A DNA stretch of 64,000 nucleotides from Cytophagales bacterium (lineage in GTDB: Bacteria; Bacteroidota; Bacteroidia; Cytophagales; Bernardetiaceae), in assembly GCA_004293815.1 (NCBI GenBank), contig RDZD01000015.1:45806-109805 (forward strand), given 5' to 3'. The notes under the pieces are model-generated. The model did no database searches and was not told where the DNA came from. It saw only the letters and a program-made list of their open reading frames with translations. Positions 7,176 through 15,554 of this stretch are shown piece after piece. The position numbers and the translations under genes are program-made. Numbering within the stretch: the first letter of the stretch is position 1; each line of letters begins with the position of its first letter.

Positions 7176-9374
7176 CTAACGTCTTGACTTGAAAGGTGGA
7201 CGCGAACCGCCACCATTGTTGGTACGAGGAGTACTGCTACGCTCAGGAATATGATCAGGACGTGGCAACAATTCCTTGCGAGAGAGCCTAAACTTCCCTG
7301 TTTTTTGGTCTACTTCTAAGAGCTTGACTTGAACTTCCTCTCCTATTTCCAGCACACCATCCATATTTTCAAGACGCTCCCAAGTAATTTCAGAAATATG
7401 CAAGAGACCTTCTTTGCCTTTCATAAATTCTACGAACGCGCCGAAGGTTTGAATAGACTTCACAAGTCCTTTGTAAATTTTACCAACCTCTGGTTCTGCC
7501 ACAATCTCTTGTACTCGTGCCACAGCCGCCGCCATAATTGTGTCGTTTGTTGCGTAAATATTCACCAAGCCGTGAGTATTGCTTTCTTCAATCACCACCG
7601 TAGCACCTGTCGTTTTCTGAATGTCTTGAACAATCTTGCCACCAGGGCCAATTACGGCTCCAATCAGCTCTTTCGGTATTTGAATCACCACACTTCTTGG
7701 TGCATGTGGCTTAAGGTCAGGGCGCGACTCGCTAATGGCTTTATTCATTTCGCCTAGTATATGCAAACGGCCTCGCTTGGCTTGTTCTAAAGCTTCAGCC
7801 AAAACTTGATAAGACAAGCCATCTACCTTCATATCCATTTGACAAGCAGTAATCCCTTTTTCTGTGCCAGTTACCTTAAAGTCCATATCGCCAAGATGAT
7901 CTTCATCACCTAATATGTCGGAAAGTATCGCATATTTTCCAGTCTTGCTGTCTGAAATCATGCCCATAGCTATGCCCGATACAGCAGCTTTCATTTTAAT
8001 ACCAGCATCCATCAAGGCCATAGAACCCGCACAAACGGTAGCCATTGAAGAAGACCCATTTGACTCCAAAATATCAGACACAATTCTAATCGTATAAGGA
8101 AACTCTTCGTGCGCAGGCTTAATATGCTTGAGAGCGCGTAAGGCTAAGTTGCCATGCCCAACCTCGCGGCGGCTAGGAGCACGATTAGGGCGTACTTCGT
8201 TGGTAGCAAAAGCAGGGAAGTTATAGTGCAGCATAAACTTATTCATGCCTTCGTGTACCACGCCATCAATAATTTGCTCATCAAGTTTAGTTCCTAGCGT
8301 TATGGTAGTCAACGACTGGGTTTCGCCACGTGTAAAAAGTGCTGAGCCGTGAGTTCCAGGCAAAAAGTCGGCTTGTGCCCAAATAGGGCGTATTTGGTCT
8401 TTGAGACGGCCATCTAAGCGTATTCCATCATTCAAAACGAGGTCTCTTGCCGCTTTTTTATGTGCTTTTTTAAAGTATTTGCTTATCAAGCCCTTTTCAT
8501 AAGTATGATCTGAGGGAAGCCCTGCTACAAATTCTTCTGCGATGACAGCAATAGCTGCTTTCCTGTCGGCCTTGCTGTTATTGATACCTGCTTTGAGAGC
8601 GGCATACACTTTGTCGTAAACGCTGCTGTGAACAAGTTTTTCTAGTTCAGCATCATTCGTTTCATGCGAATATGTGCGCTTTGCAGTACGGCCAAGACGC
8701 TCAGCAAAAGCTGTTTGAGCTTTGCAATGTATTTTAATAGCTTCGTGTGCTATGCGCATACCCTCGAGCATGTCAGCTTCAGAAACTTCTTTCATTTCGC
8801 CCTCCACCATCAAGATGTTGTCAAAAGAGGCTGCAACAATGATATCCATTTCTGCTTCATTGAGCAGATTTAGTGGTGGATTGACTAAAAACTCTCCGTT
8901 GTGCTTGATAACACGTACCTCAGAGATAGGCTCAGGGAACGGGATATCCGAAATAGAGAGAGCAAAAGAGGCAGCCAAAGCAGCCAAAGCATCGGGCACA
9001 GCCGCTTCATCATAAGACAGCAGCCAAATATTGATTTGTGTGTCAGCGTGGTAATCATCAGGAAAGAGCGGGCGCAAAGCTCTATCTACCAAGCGAGAAA
9101 CCAATATTTCATGCTCAGAGGCACGACCTTCGCGGCGTGGAAAGCTACCAGGTATTTTGCCTCCAGAGGCGAATTTCTCCAGATAGTCCACCGAAAGAGG
9201 TAAAAAATCTATGCCTTCGCGGGCGTTATGGTCTGCTACAGCAGTGGCCAGAATCATCGTGTTGCCCATGCGCAACAACACTGCTCCGTCAGCCTGACGC
9301 GCAAGCTGACCAGTTTCTACCTTAATTTCGCGACCGTCGGGCAGCGTGATGGTAGTAGATTGAATATTCATCAT
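7176..9374 (-). CDS. pnp: Polynucleotide phosphorylase
   Basis: 732 residues, normal for the family. The order is RNase PH domain 1 (about 13-145), the all-helical linker (150-225), RNase PH domain 2 (about 315-450), a KH domain with IGPGGKIVQDIQ (about 560-615) and an S1 domain (EVGKIYKGLVKSIQTFGAFVEF..., about 622-690). The tail is basic and Gly/Arg-rich. It degrades mRNA 3' to 5' using phosphate, in the cytoplasm. The leader before the ATG is about 110 bases and contains an inverted repeat, which would suit the post-transcriptional autoregulation known for pnp in other bacteria. rpsO is not adjacent. Confidence 0.97.
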   Translation of the reverse strand: MMNIQSTTITLPDGREIKVETGQLARQADGAVLLRMGNTMILATAVADHNAREGIDFLPLSVDYLEKFASGGKIPGSFPRREGRASEHEILVSRLVDRALRPLFPDDYHADTQINIWLLSYDEAAVPDALAALAASFALSISDIPFPEPISEVRVIKHNGEFLVNPPLNLLNEAEMDIIVAASFDNILMVEGEMKEVSEADMLEGMRIAHEAIKIHCKAQTAFAERLGRTAKRTYSHETNDAELEKLVHSSVYDKVYAALKAGINNSKADRKAAIAVIAEEFVAGLPSDHTYEKGLISKYFKKAHKKAARDLVLNDGIRLDGRLKDQIRPIWAQADFLPGTHGSALFTRGETQSLTTITLGTKLDEQIIDGVVHEGMNKFMLHYNFPAFATNEVRPNRAPSRREVGHGNLALRALKHIKPAHEEFPYTIRIVSDILESNGSSSMATVCAGSMALMDAGIKMKAAVSGIAMGMISDSKTGKYAILSDILGDEDHLGDMDFKVTGTEKGITACQMDMKVDGLSYQVLAEALEQAKRGRLHILGEMNKAISESRPDLKPHAPRSVVIQIPKELIGAVIGPGGKIVQDIQKTTGATVVIEESNTHGLVNIYATNDTIMAAAVARVQEIVAEPEVGKIYKGLVKSIQTFGAFVEFMKGKEGLLHISEITWERLENMDGVLEIGEEVQVKLLEVDQKTGKFRLSRKELLPRPDHIPERSSTPRTNNGGGSRPPFKSRR

Positions 9375-9720
9375 GTTTTTGAACTGAATGTAACCACTTC
9401 TTAATGTCTGATTTACAAATGAAAGAACCTTTCAAACACCGTTCGTCTCAAATTTTAAAGTGGTTGTTTTATAACATTTTTAACCGAGGCAAATATACGC
9501 GCTTATTTTATAAAAACCACATTAGCACTTAACAACTTTTGACAAAGCCCGTCATTGGTGAACATTCAATATGAACAAAATTAATTAATCTTATAAAAAA
9601 TCAGAAAATGTTCATTTTATGTGGTGATTGTCTTTTAAAGCAGTATATTTAGCTATTGATTTGATAACATACAAGTTACTTGCATGTCTTGGTTTTAAGT
9701 CACTCAAAAACAAAAAAAAG
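9375..9720. other. Divergent intergenic region between pnp and the Tudor-repeat gene
   Basis: 346 bases with no gene. It holds the pnp leader and -7 element on the minus strand, an AACCACTT/AAGTGGTT inverted repeat in that leader (9391-9398 and 9458-9465), and TGAACATT/AATGTTCA arms at 9559-9566 and 9607-9614 on the Tudor-gene side. An in-frame extension of the Tudor gene to a TTG at 9628 is judged not translated. Confidence 0.6.
9490..9497 (-). promoter_or_regulatory. -7 element of pnp
   Basis: On the minus strand the sequence is TATATTTG, an exact TAnnTTTG match 115 bases before the pnp ATG. The -33 element is weak. Confidence 0.5.
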
Positions 9721-10827
9721 ATGAATTATTTATTTGATTATGATTCCCAGAGTCAGTCTATTATGAAGTCTGATACAACTGGTGGTGGACGGACAGTTTT
9801 TGCCAGCAATTGGCGTAATGTTCATGCCATGACTATGCATAACGGTTTTTTGCTCATCGCTGCTGACACAAGCATCTACAGTATGAATCCTCAGGATGCT
9901 AGCTTTACAACTGTAACACAAAACTGGTCGCTCATTAGAGCCTTAGTTTCTGATGGACAGTTTTTGTATATTTTGGTAGAGAATGCCTCAAATGGCGGCT
10001 GGTATCGCTTCGATGTAGCCAACAAAAAGCATGATCAAATTTATAGAGCCAATATTTTTAATGCAGCTTCAGCTATTTGGGTTTCACAAAGTAGCCAAGC
10101 GGCTGGCCATGGGGCTTCTTCATCATCAGTTTTGCAAGGACAAGCCAGCAAGACCTCCAGCGACGGTTATTATGGATTATCTGAGCGTGTGGGCTGCTTA
10201 TGGAACAATAATGCATATTACATGGCTACAATTTTGGCATATTTGGGTAATGAAACCTACGATATTGTTTATGATGATGGTACAAAAAGTAGGACCAAGT
10301 TTAGCGATATGCTACCGTGTCTGAACGCCAAGTCTATGCAAGTAGGGCAGCCCGTTATGGCTGTTTGGAAGAGCCAAGGTCAGCTGTATGGTGGAAAAAT
10401 TGCTGCAATAAATGACGAAACCGCCATTGTGAACTGGGATGATGGAACAGCCGGAACTCCGGTATCATGGCAAGATATCGTTGAGAAACCTTCCAGCAAA
10501 TATGGTGTGGGCAAACGCGTGGCATCGCTTTGGTCAGGTTCGGACTACTACATGGCTGTAATCCGAGAAGATTTTGGCAATAAAAAATACCGAATACTCT
10601 ACGATGACGGAACCAATAGCGAAGCAAACGAGTCTCAATTTTTGCCTCTACTTAAGCCTGAAATGTATAAAGAAGGCATAAAAGTCTTAGCTGTTTGGCA
10701 GTCTAAAGGCAAACTTTATGCAGGTAAAATTCAGGAAGTTTATTCACATGGCGCACTTGTCAAGTGGTATGATGGTTCCGCGCCCTCCGAAGCTCGTTGG
10801 GACTCCATTGTCTTACACCCTGATTAA
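9721..10827 (+). CDS. Cytoplasmic protein with N-terminal propeller-like segment and four Tudor-like repeats
   Basis: 368 residues from the ATG at 9721; an upstream TTG extension adds no signal peptide and is rejected. Residues 1-130 carry short WD/Kelch-like blades (NWRNVHAMTMHNGFLLIA, then NWSLIRALVSDGQFLYIL), followed by a Ser/Ala/Gln linker. Four repeats of about 50 residues follow at 150-201, 206-255, 260-311 and 316-366. Each has the SH3/Tudor pattern V-x-x-x-W...Y-x-x-x-I...V-x-W/Y-D-D-G. They alternate in type A-B-A-B: repeats 1 and 3 share YYMA...YDDGT, and repeats 2 and 4 share VMAVW/VLAVW...LYGGKI. Function is unknown; binding of a modified or proline/arginine-rich ligand is inferred. 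It converges on the tail-tube gene across a palindrome. Confidence 0.75.
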   Translation: MNYLFDYDSQSQSIMKSDTTGGGRTVFASNWRNVHAMTMHNGFLLIAADTSIYSMNPQDASFTTVTQNWSLIRALVSDGQFLYILVENASNGGWYRFDVANKKHDQIYRANIFNAASAIWVSQSSQAAGHGASSSSVLQGQASKTSSDGYYGLSERVGCLWNNNAYYMATILAYLGNETYDIVYDDGTKSRTKFSDMLPCLNAKSMQVGQPVMAVWKSQGQLYGGKIAAINDETAIVNWDDGTAGTPVSWQDIVEKPSSKYGVGKRVASLWSGSDYYMAVIREDFGNKKYRILYDDGTNSEANESQFLPLLKPEMYKEGIKVLAVWQSKGKLYAGKIQEVYSHGALVKWYDGSAPSEARWDSIVLHPD

Positions 10828-10860
10828 GAAAGTTTTCGGACTGAACTAAAAGGTGTTAAA

Positions 10861-10920
10861 AAAATTAAACCATCTTGTTTTGTAAAAGCATGCTTCTACC
10901 AAACAAGATGGTTTAATTTT
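10861..10920. terminator. 60-bp near-perfect palindrome, bidirectional terminator
   Basis: Bases 10861-10880 and 10901-10920 are exact reverse complements (20 bp), and 8 of the 10 remaining inner pairs also match (centre AAGCATGCTT), so 28 of 30 pairs form. It lies between the convergent Tudor-repeat and tail-tube genes and has T-rich 3' sides on both strands. A bidirectional terminator is the simplest reading, but it is far longer than the other terminators here. Confidence 0.8.
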
Positions 10921-10939
10921 AAATGCACTACCAACTAAA

Positions 10940-11404
10940 CTAAGCCTCCATGCTAATTTCTAGTCTCTCGTAAGCAATCTCTATAGTCTCTATGGCCACT
11001 TCGTTACCATCAGACTTAAGATCTGTACCCGTGAGCTTAGTAGGGAAAGCATTATGAAGCGTCCAAACCATAGTCGGGGCACCGCTCTCATCCAGTAGAG
11101 AGATAACCACCACTTCACGCTTGATAGTGTTCATGGTAATCGTGCTAAACCAATCCCACATTTGATTGTCGCCCACAAAAATACCTTTCTTCATGGTAAC
11201 ATTGCCACTCTTTTTGAGACCTGGCATTTTTAGATTTGAGAATTCTGGGCTATTGCCATGACGGTACTCAATGATTTGAGCTTCTACGTCAAGACCTGAA
11301 ACTTCTTGAAACCCTAGTTCGTCGGCCACATCGCCCCATTTAACTTTGAAGTGAAACTTAGGGAGTGGCCATATGGTATTCTGTGCTGAGCCGTCGTCTG
11401 CCAT
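10940..11404 (-). CDS. Contractile injection system inner tube protein (gp19-like)
   Basis: 154 residues. The sequence has the tail-tube pattern of the T4 gp19/Afp1/Pvc1 family: PKFHFKVKWG, then FQEVSGLDVEAQIIEYRHG, then the KMPGLKKSGNVTMKKGIF segment and the closing AIETIEIAYERLEI strand. These proteins stack as hexamers to form the rigid tube that is driven through the target membrane. It is the third gene of a minus-strand group (unknown protein, sheath, tube), 88 bases after the sheath gene. No phage head or integration genes are near, which favours an extracellular contractile injection system or tailocin over a prophage. Confidence 0.93.
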   Translation of the reverse strand: MADDGSAQNTIWPLPKFHFKVKWGDVADELGFQEVSGLDVEAQIIEYRHGNSPEFSNLKMPGLKKSGNVTMKKGIFVGDNQMWDWFSTITMNTIKREVVVISLLDESGAPTMVWTLHNAFPTKLTGTDLKSDGNEVAIETIEIAYERLEISMEA

Positions 11405-11492
11405 TGTAGCAAAAAATTTAGAAGGTTATGGATGTGTTTAAAAAAAGATTTGTTTGTTTTTGAGAATTTAGAACCAATAAAACATGCTAGAA

Positions 11493-13019
11493 TTAAGATT
11501 CTTGCATTTTTTGTTGGAAGGTTACCACAATAAATTCTGCTGGTCTAGAAATAGCCACTTTCACAGAAATTCTCATAATGCCGTCCAGTACATCGTTAGG
11601 GGTCATGGTTGAACCTATGCCTACAGCTACTTCAAAGGCTTGATCTGGTGTAGCACCTACCAAACCGCCCTGTTTCCAAAGCTCATTGAGAAAGTTGTTA
11701 AGCATAGACTTGATATTAAGCCATGTACCTGCTGTATTAGGTTCAAAAACGTAGGCTTTGGCCGCGTACTTGATAGACTGTTCAATATAAATCAGTGTTC
11801 GGCGAACGTTAATGTAACGCCAATCTTGGCTGTTGCCATCGAGCGTACGCGCTCCCCAAACAATGACACCCTCGCCAATGAAAGGACGAATGGCATTCAC
11901 AGACTTACCAGTAATGGTTACGTTCAAATCCTCTTGGTCATCGCCAGTAATATTCACCGCTGGTGCTACTACAGAGCTAAGGCTTACGTTGGCAGGGGCT
12001 TTCCAAACACCACGTGCATTGTCCACCATAGAGTAGATACCTACCATTGCTGCGCTTGGCGGCAAGATATTAAGCTGCCCTCTTACTTGGCTCAAAATAG
12101 TTTTCAATGAAGGGCAAACAGCCATAAGCGTTTGATTCAAAGTATTGGCATTTGAATCTTCGTCAGAAATTTGCTTGATAACAGCCTTAATTTCTTCTGC
12201 TTTCTTTACCTCCATTGGCTTGCTTTCATCAGTTAGCAAATCCACCTCCGCGCTCAAAATACTCTCCAATACATCAAGGTTGGCTATGTTGCGGTAATCA
12301 AGCTCGTTGGCTTGAACAATGGTTGTGTGTATCCATGGATAATAACCTGCACCGTAGTTCAAAAAGTTAGCACCCACACCATTTCTGAAGCCTAAAACTA
12401 CGTCTTCTTCATCGTAAGAACGCTTATTGAAGCCACTATGTACGTCCAAAACAGCAAAACGATTTTTCATTTTGTCGCCGCAGTGGCTCAACATCAACTT
12501 ATAAAGAGAATAACAGTCTTCTGCCTCAAGTAATACCGCCTCTGGAGCCAGCAAAAGAGTAGGTTCTTCTTCTGCAATGAGAATGTTAAGAGCTTCTTTC
12601 ATGGGAGTAAACTCAACCACATTGGCAGAACCGTCTGGTTTAGTGTAGTGCCCCACAGAAAGTACATAACAAAGTCCACCGCCATTATCAAAGAACAGGC
12701 GCATGGCGTTATAAAGCATGAATCTTGTATCAGCTGTTTGCTCTAGCTGATAACGATCCTTGCCCACTTCTAAGTCAAAATCAGCCCCTGTTGTTGGCTG
12801 AATGCTGAACTTAGCGGTGGGGCCACCTCCAAAATACGTGTGGTACTCTGCCAAAGAGGTGATTCTTACAGCTCGGTTGAGTACAGACTTACCACCCTTG
12901 GAGGCTATTTCTGTGTACCCGATGAACGCGGGCACGGAGGTGGGCAAGCCCACCACTGAATTTGAGAAGGCGTTTTTTTCTTCAATGTAAACGCCAGGAG
13001 TTGCTAATCGCTGCGCCAT
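11493..13019 (-). CDS. Contractile injection system sheath protein
   Basis: 508 residues of tail-sheath type. The N-terminus MAQRLATPGVYIEEKN is the usual sheath-linking arm. The middle has PSAAMVGIYSMVDNARGVWKAPANV and the C-terminal domain ends with MRISVKVAISRPAEFIVVTF, both hallmarks of Afp2-4/Pvc2-4 sheaths. Sheath subunits surround the tube and contract to fire it. Only one sheath gene is present in the window, whereas many eCIS loci carry two or three. It lies 51 bases after the unknown gene and 88 before the tube gene. Confidence 0.95.
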   Translation of the reverse strand: MAQRLATPGVYIEEKNAFSNSVVGLPTSVPAFIGYTEIASKGGKSVLNRAVRITSLAEYHTYFGGGPTAKFSIQPTTGADFDLEVGKDRYQLEQTADTRFMLYNAMRLFFDNGGGLCYVLSVGHYTKPDGSANVVEFTPMKEALNILIAEEEPTLLLAPEAVLLEAEDCYSLYKLMLSHCGDKMKNRFAVLDVHSGFNKRSYDEEDVVLGFRNGVGANFLNYGAGYYPWIHTTIVQANELDYRNIANLDVLESILSAEVDLLTDESKPMEVKKAEEIKAVIKQISDEDSNANTLNQTLMAVCPSLKTILSQVRGQLNILPPSAAMVGIYSMVDNARGVWKAPANVSLSSVVAPAVNITGDDQEDLNVTITGKSVNAIRPFIGEGVIVWGARTLDGNSQDWRYINVRRTLIYIEQSIKYAAKAYVFEPNTAGTWLNIKSMLNNFLNELWKQGGLVGATPDQAFEVAVGIGSTMTPNDVLDGIMRISVKVAISRPAEFIVVTFQQKMQES

Positions 13020-13070
13020 AAAAAAATTTAAGAGGAGGTTTAAATATTTGCCATAATTTTAGGCATTTTT

Positions 13071-14117
13071 TTACACATAAACAAATATTTCAGAGAAAAT
13101 TATTGATTTTTTTTCGCGACTGGAAGGTTTGATCGCTTCATAAGATGCAACCGGCAGTCTTTCAAGAACCTTACGAGGGATGCCACCATTCTGAAGCTTT
13201 AAGAGCTGAAAAGCCAAGCTAGAACGTTCTGCCATAGAAAAGCTCTTTTTGGATTCAAAACAATAGGCTTCTTGATTGGCCACTATTCGTTTGTCTTTAA
13301 ACTCAAAAACATTGGCCAAATCGCGCTCACCTGTGATATTAAGCTGACTAAAATCTTTGAGGTAGCGTGGAAAAATAAAATATCGCCAAAAGGTAGATCG
13401 GGCATTGAAGCATACCTCATACTGTACAGCCTCCACCTTACCATCTTTAAAAATAGGTTTTGTACCTTCTTCTAGGCTAATATCCAGCCAAGCAAAGGGA
13501 AGAGCTGCGCGGTCAGTCCACACATTCAAAAAATGGCCTTGCTTCTGAGCATCTGCAAACGCCTCATAAACACCTGTTTGCATCATAGGTAAGGAGGGTG
13601 CTTGCACTCCTTCCCATTGAATAGTAGTCTTTTTCTTACTCTGTAAGTTTTCTAATAAAAGCTCGTGTCTGCCGTCAGCATATCTTTGCTGTGAGAGATT
13701 ATGGATGTACGGCAATAAATCTTCACTCGCTACTTTTACACTTGGTGTAAGCCGATAAACAGTATCACCCGCTTGCTTTTCTGGGCTAGGCTTTAGATTA
13801 TGCCAATAAAGTCCTAAGCCTTTAAACTCTACGGGTAGTTCAGTGAAGTTGAAAAATAAAGGGTTCTTCAAAAAACAAGCGAAGCTTAGCTTAAAGCTTG
13901 GCTCTTCGGCCAAAACAAGTGCCAAAACTTCTTGCCTTTGTGCATTGTAGCGAACATCTAAACCGTTAGAGCGGATTTTGCAAAGCATATCCGCACGCTG
14001 CATAAAAGCGTGAGTTTGAGGTGTGGGCACAATTATAAAGTCATTGCATTGCTCAGATTGATAAAAACTGTGCTTAATCCTGAAGGAAAATAAATCTTTA
14101 TAGGCAAACTCGAACAT
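13071..14117 (-). CDS. Unrecognised protein encoded with the sheath and tube
   Basis: 348 residues from the ATG at 14117 (MFEFAYKDLFSFRIKHSFY); a TTG eight codons upstream is less likely. No signal peptide or membrane segment is seen. It is rich in aromatic residues and beta-prone segments and has a notable stretch NARSTFWRYFIFPRYLKDFSQLNI (split here: NARSTFWRYFIF, then PRYLKDFSQLNI) at about 245-270, and a hydrophobic C-terminus ending SEIFVYV. Position as first gene of the unknown-sheath-tube group points to an assembly or structural role in the injection system, for example as a tube-end or cap-like protein. That role is inferred from context only. Confidence 0.6.
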   Translation of the reverse strand: MFEFAYKDLFSFRIKHSFYQSEQCNDFIIVPTPQTHAFMQRADMLCKIRSNGLDVRYNAQRQEVLALVLAEEPSFKLSFACFLKNPLFFNFTELPVEFKGLGLYWHNLKPSPEKQAGDTVYRLTPSVKVASEDLLPYIHNLSQQRYADGRHELLLENLQSKKKTTIQWEGVQAPSLPMMQTGVYEAFADAQKQGHFLNVWTDRAALPFAWLDISLEEGTKPIFKDGKVEAVQYEVCFNARSTFWRYFIFPRYLKDFSQLNITGERDLANVFEFKDKRIVANQEAYCFESKKSFSMAERSSLAFQLLKLQNGGIPRKVLERLPVASYEAIKPSSREKKSIIFSEIFVYV

Positions 14118-14354
14118 AAAACCAGCGTTAAAAGTGCTCAAATATAAGCTTTCTATTGAGAATCCTAAATTTTATTTACATTTTTTGTATTCCAAAAATA
14201 TTTTCATGATTTTATTCAATACAGTAATTCAAGCTTCTGCCTCTTTTTTTTAGACTTAGATAAAAAAACGCAAGCTTTCATTTTTTATTGAAAGTTTTAA
14301 AACTTTTTTATATCTTGTTGCGTTCTAATACAACCGCTTATTTATGTTACGATT

Positions 14355-15548
14355 ATGAAATTTTCTGAACTCTCTAAGCCTAGTTCTTACACTCTCTCTT
14401 GTGCTCTTGACCAGTTTGTCATGGCAGCTCTACATTTACAGATGGCAGTGGTATGCTGGCAGAGTCCTCAAAAAGCAGGTATTCATGCATTAGCCTGTAT
14501 GCCAGAACGCGTGGGTAGTAACTCTGATTTAAGTCAGAAGGATGGTTTTTTACTCTCACCCTTTGCCACGCCGCAGAGTGCAGAATGGTATCCTGCAGAT
14601 TTTATGTATGAGGAACAAGGCTTAGGCAGCTGGTCTTTTGATGATTTAGTGGTGGATGAGGCTACAAGAACTCGTTTTGAAGAAGCTATTAACCAAAAGA
14701 GTATAGGAAATTGGCATGGTTTAAACGCCAAAAATCATAATTACTATGCTTCGCGAGAAGAATATGAAGATTTGGTAGCCAAATCTGTAATAGAGATAGA
14801 GAAACATACATTTTTGAAATGTGTCACGTCACGTGCAGCTTTGCACCCCTTGCCGGTTGGTTTCAACACCATTGAGGCATTTAAAAAGCTAGCTGCGGCC
14901 TATCCGAAGGCATTCGTTTGTTTAGTCAGTAGCCCCAAGCATGGCACTTGGCTTTGTGCCACACCCGAAACTCTCATTTCCACTGATGAGAAGGGCATTT
15001 TCAGAACTATGGCTCTGGCGGGCACACAGGCTAAGAACAACTTTCAGCATGAGAAGGATGTGCCTTGGAAACAAAAAGAGATAGAAGAGCAAGCTCTTGT
15101 AAGTCGTTACATTATCAACTGCTTCAAAAAGATTCGTTTGAGGGAGTTTGAAGAAATAGGCCCAAGAACGCGCTTTGCTGGCAACTTAGCTCATTTGTGC
15201 AGTGAATTTGTGGTGGACATGAATAAAACCAATTTTCAGGAGCTTCCTCGCGTGATGCTGGAACTACTGCACCCCACTTCGGCAGTGTGCGGTATGCCCA
15301 AGGAAGCTGCTTTAGGCTTTCTCAATCAACACGAAAAACACGATCGTCGTCTCTATTCAGGCTACTTAGGAGCAGTCACTGAGCATAGCACCCACCTTTT
15401 TGTGATGCTACGCTGTGTACAATTATTGGAGCATGGCCTTATTTTCTATGCTGGTGGCGGCATCGTGGCCGACTCAGATCCTACCAAAGAATGGGAGGAA
15501 ACTCTTCATAAGATGAATACACTTCTGTCCGTTTTGGACAAATTTTAG
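14355..15548 (+). CDS. menF: Isochorismate synthase (chorismate-binding family)
   Basis: 397 residues. The C-terminal chorismate-binding domain shows ATPETLIS, then RTMALAGTQ, then ELLHPTSAVCGMPKEAAL and SGYLGAV, and ends with YAGGGIVADSDPTKEWEET. The LAGT motif and HPTSAVCG segment fit isochorismate synthases (MenF/EntC) rather than TrpE or PabB. It would feed menaquinone synthesis. No other men gene is adjacent. It ends 6 bases before the convergent pabB, a second member of the same enzyme family. Confidence 0.88.
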   Translation: MKFSELSKPSSYTLSCALDQFVMAALHLQMAVVCWQSPQKAGIHALACMPERVGSNSDLSQKDGFLLSPFATPQSAEWYPADFMYEEQGLGSWSFDDLVVDEATRTRFEEAINQKSIGNWHGLNAKNHNYYASREEYEDLVAKSVIEIEKHTFLKCVTSRAALHPLPVGFNTIEAFKKLAAAYPKAFVCLVSSPKHGTWLCATPETLISTDEKGIFRTMALAGTQAKNNFQHEKDVPWKQKEIEEQALVSRYIINCFKKIRLREFEEIGPRTRFAGNLAHLCSEFVVDMNKTNFQELPRVMLELLHPTSAVCGMPKEAALGFLNQHEKHDRRLYSGYLGAVTEHSTHLFVMLRCVQLLEHGLIFYAGGGIVADSDPTKEWEETLHKMNTLLSVLDKF

Positions 15549-15554
15549 CACAAT

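Noticed and set aside
7329..9325. Several reading frames of 60-140 codons opposite pnp
   Set aside because: They are antisense shadows of the well-supported pnp frame and show no conserved pattern.
9628..9720. N-terminal extension of the Tudor-repeat protein to a TTG codon
   Set aside because: The added residues lack conservation signs, and a good ATG begins right where the structured sequence starts.
10940..14117. Prophage remnant
   Set aside because: Only tail tube, sheath and one unknown gene are present; no capsid, terminase, portal, lysis or integrase gene, and a baseplate gene of eCIS type lies nearby.
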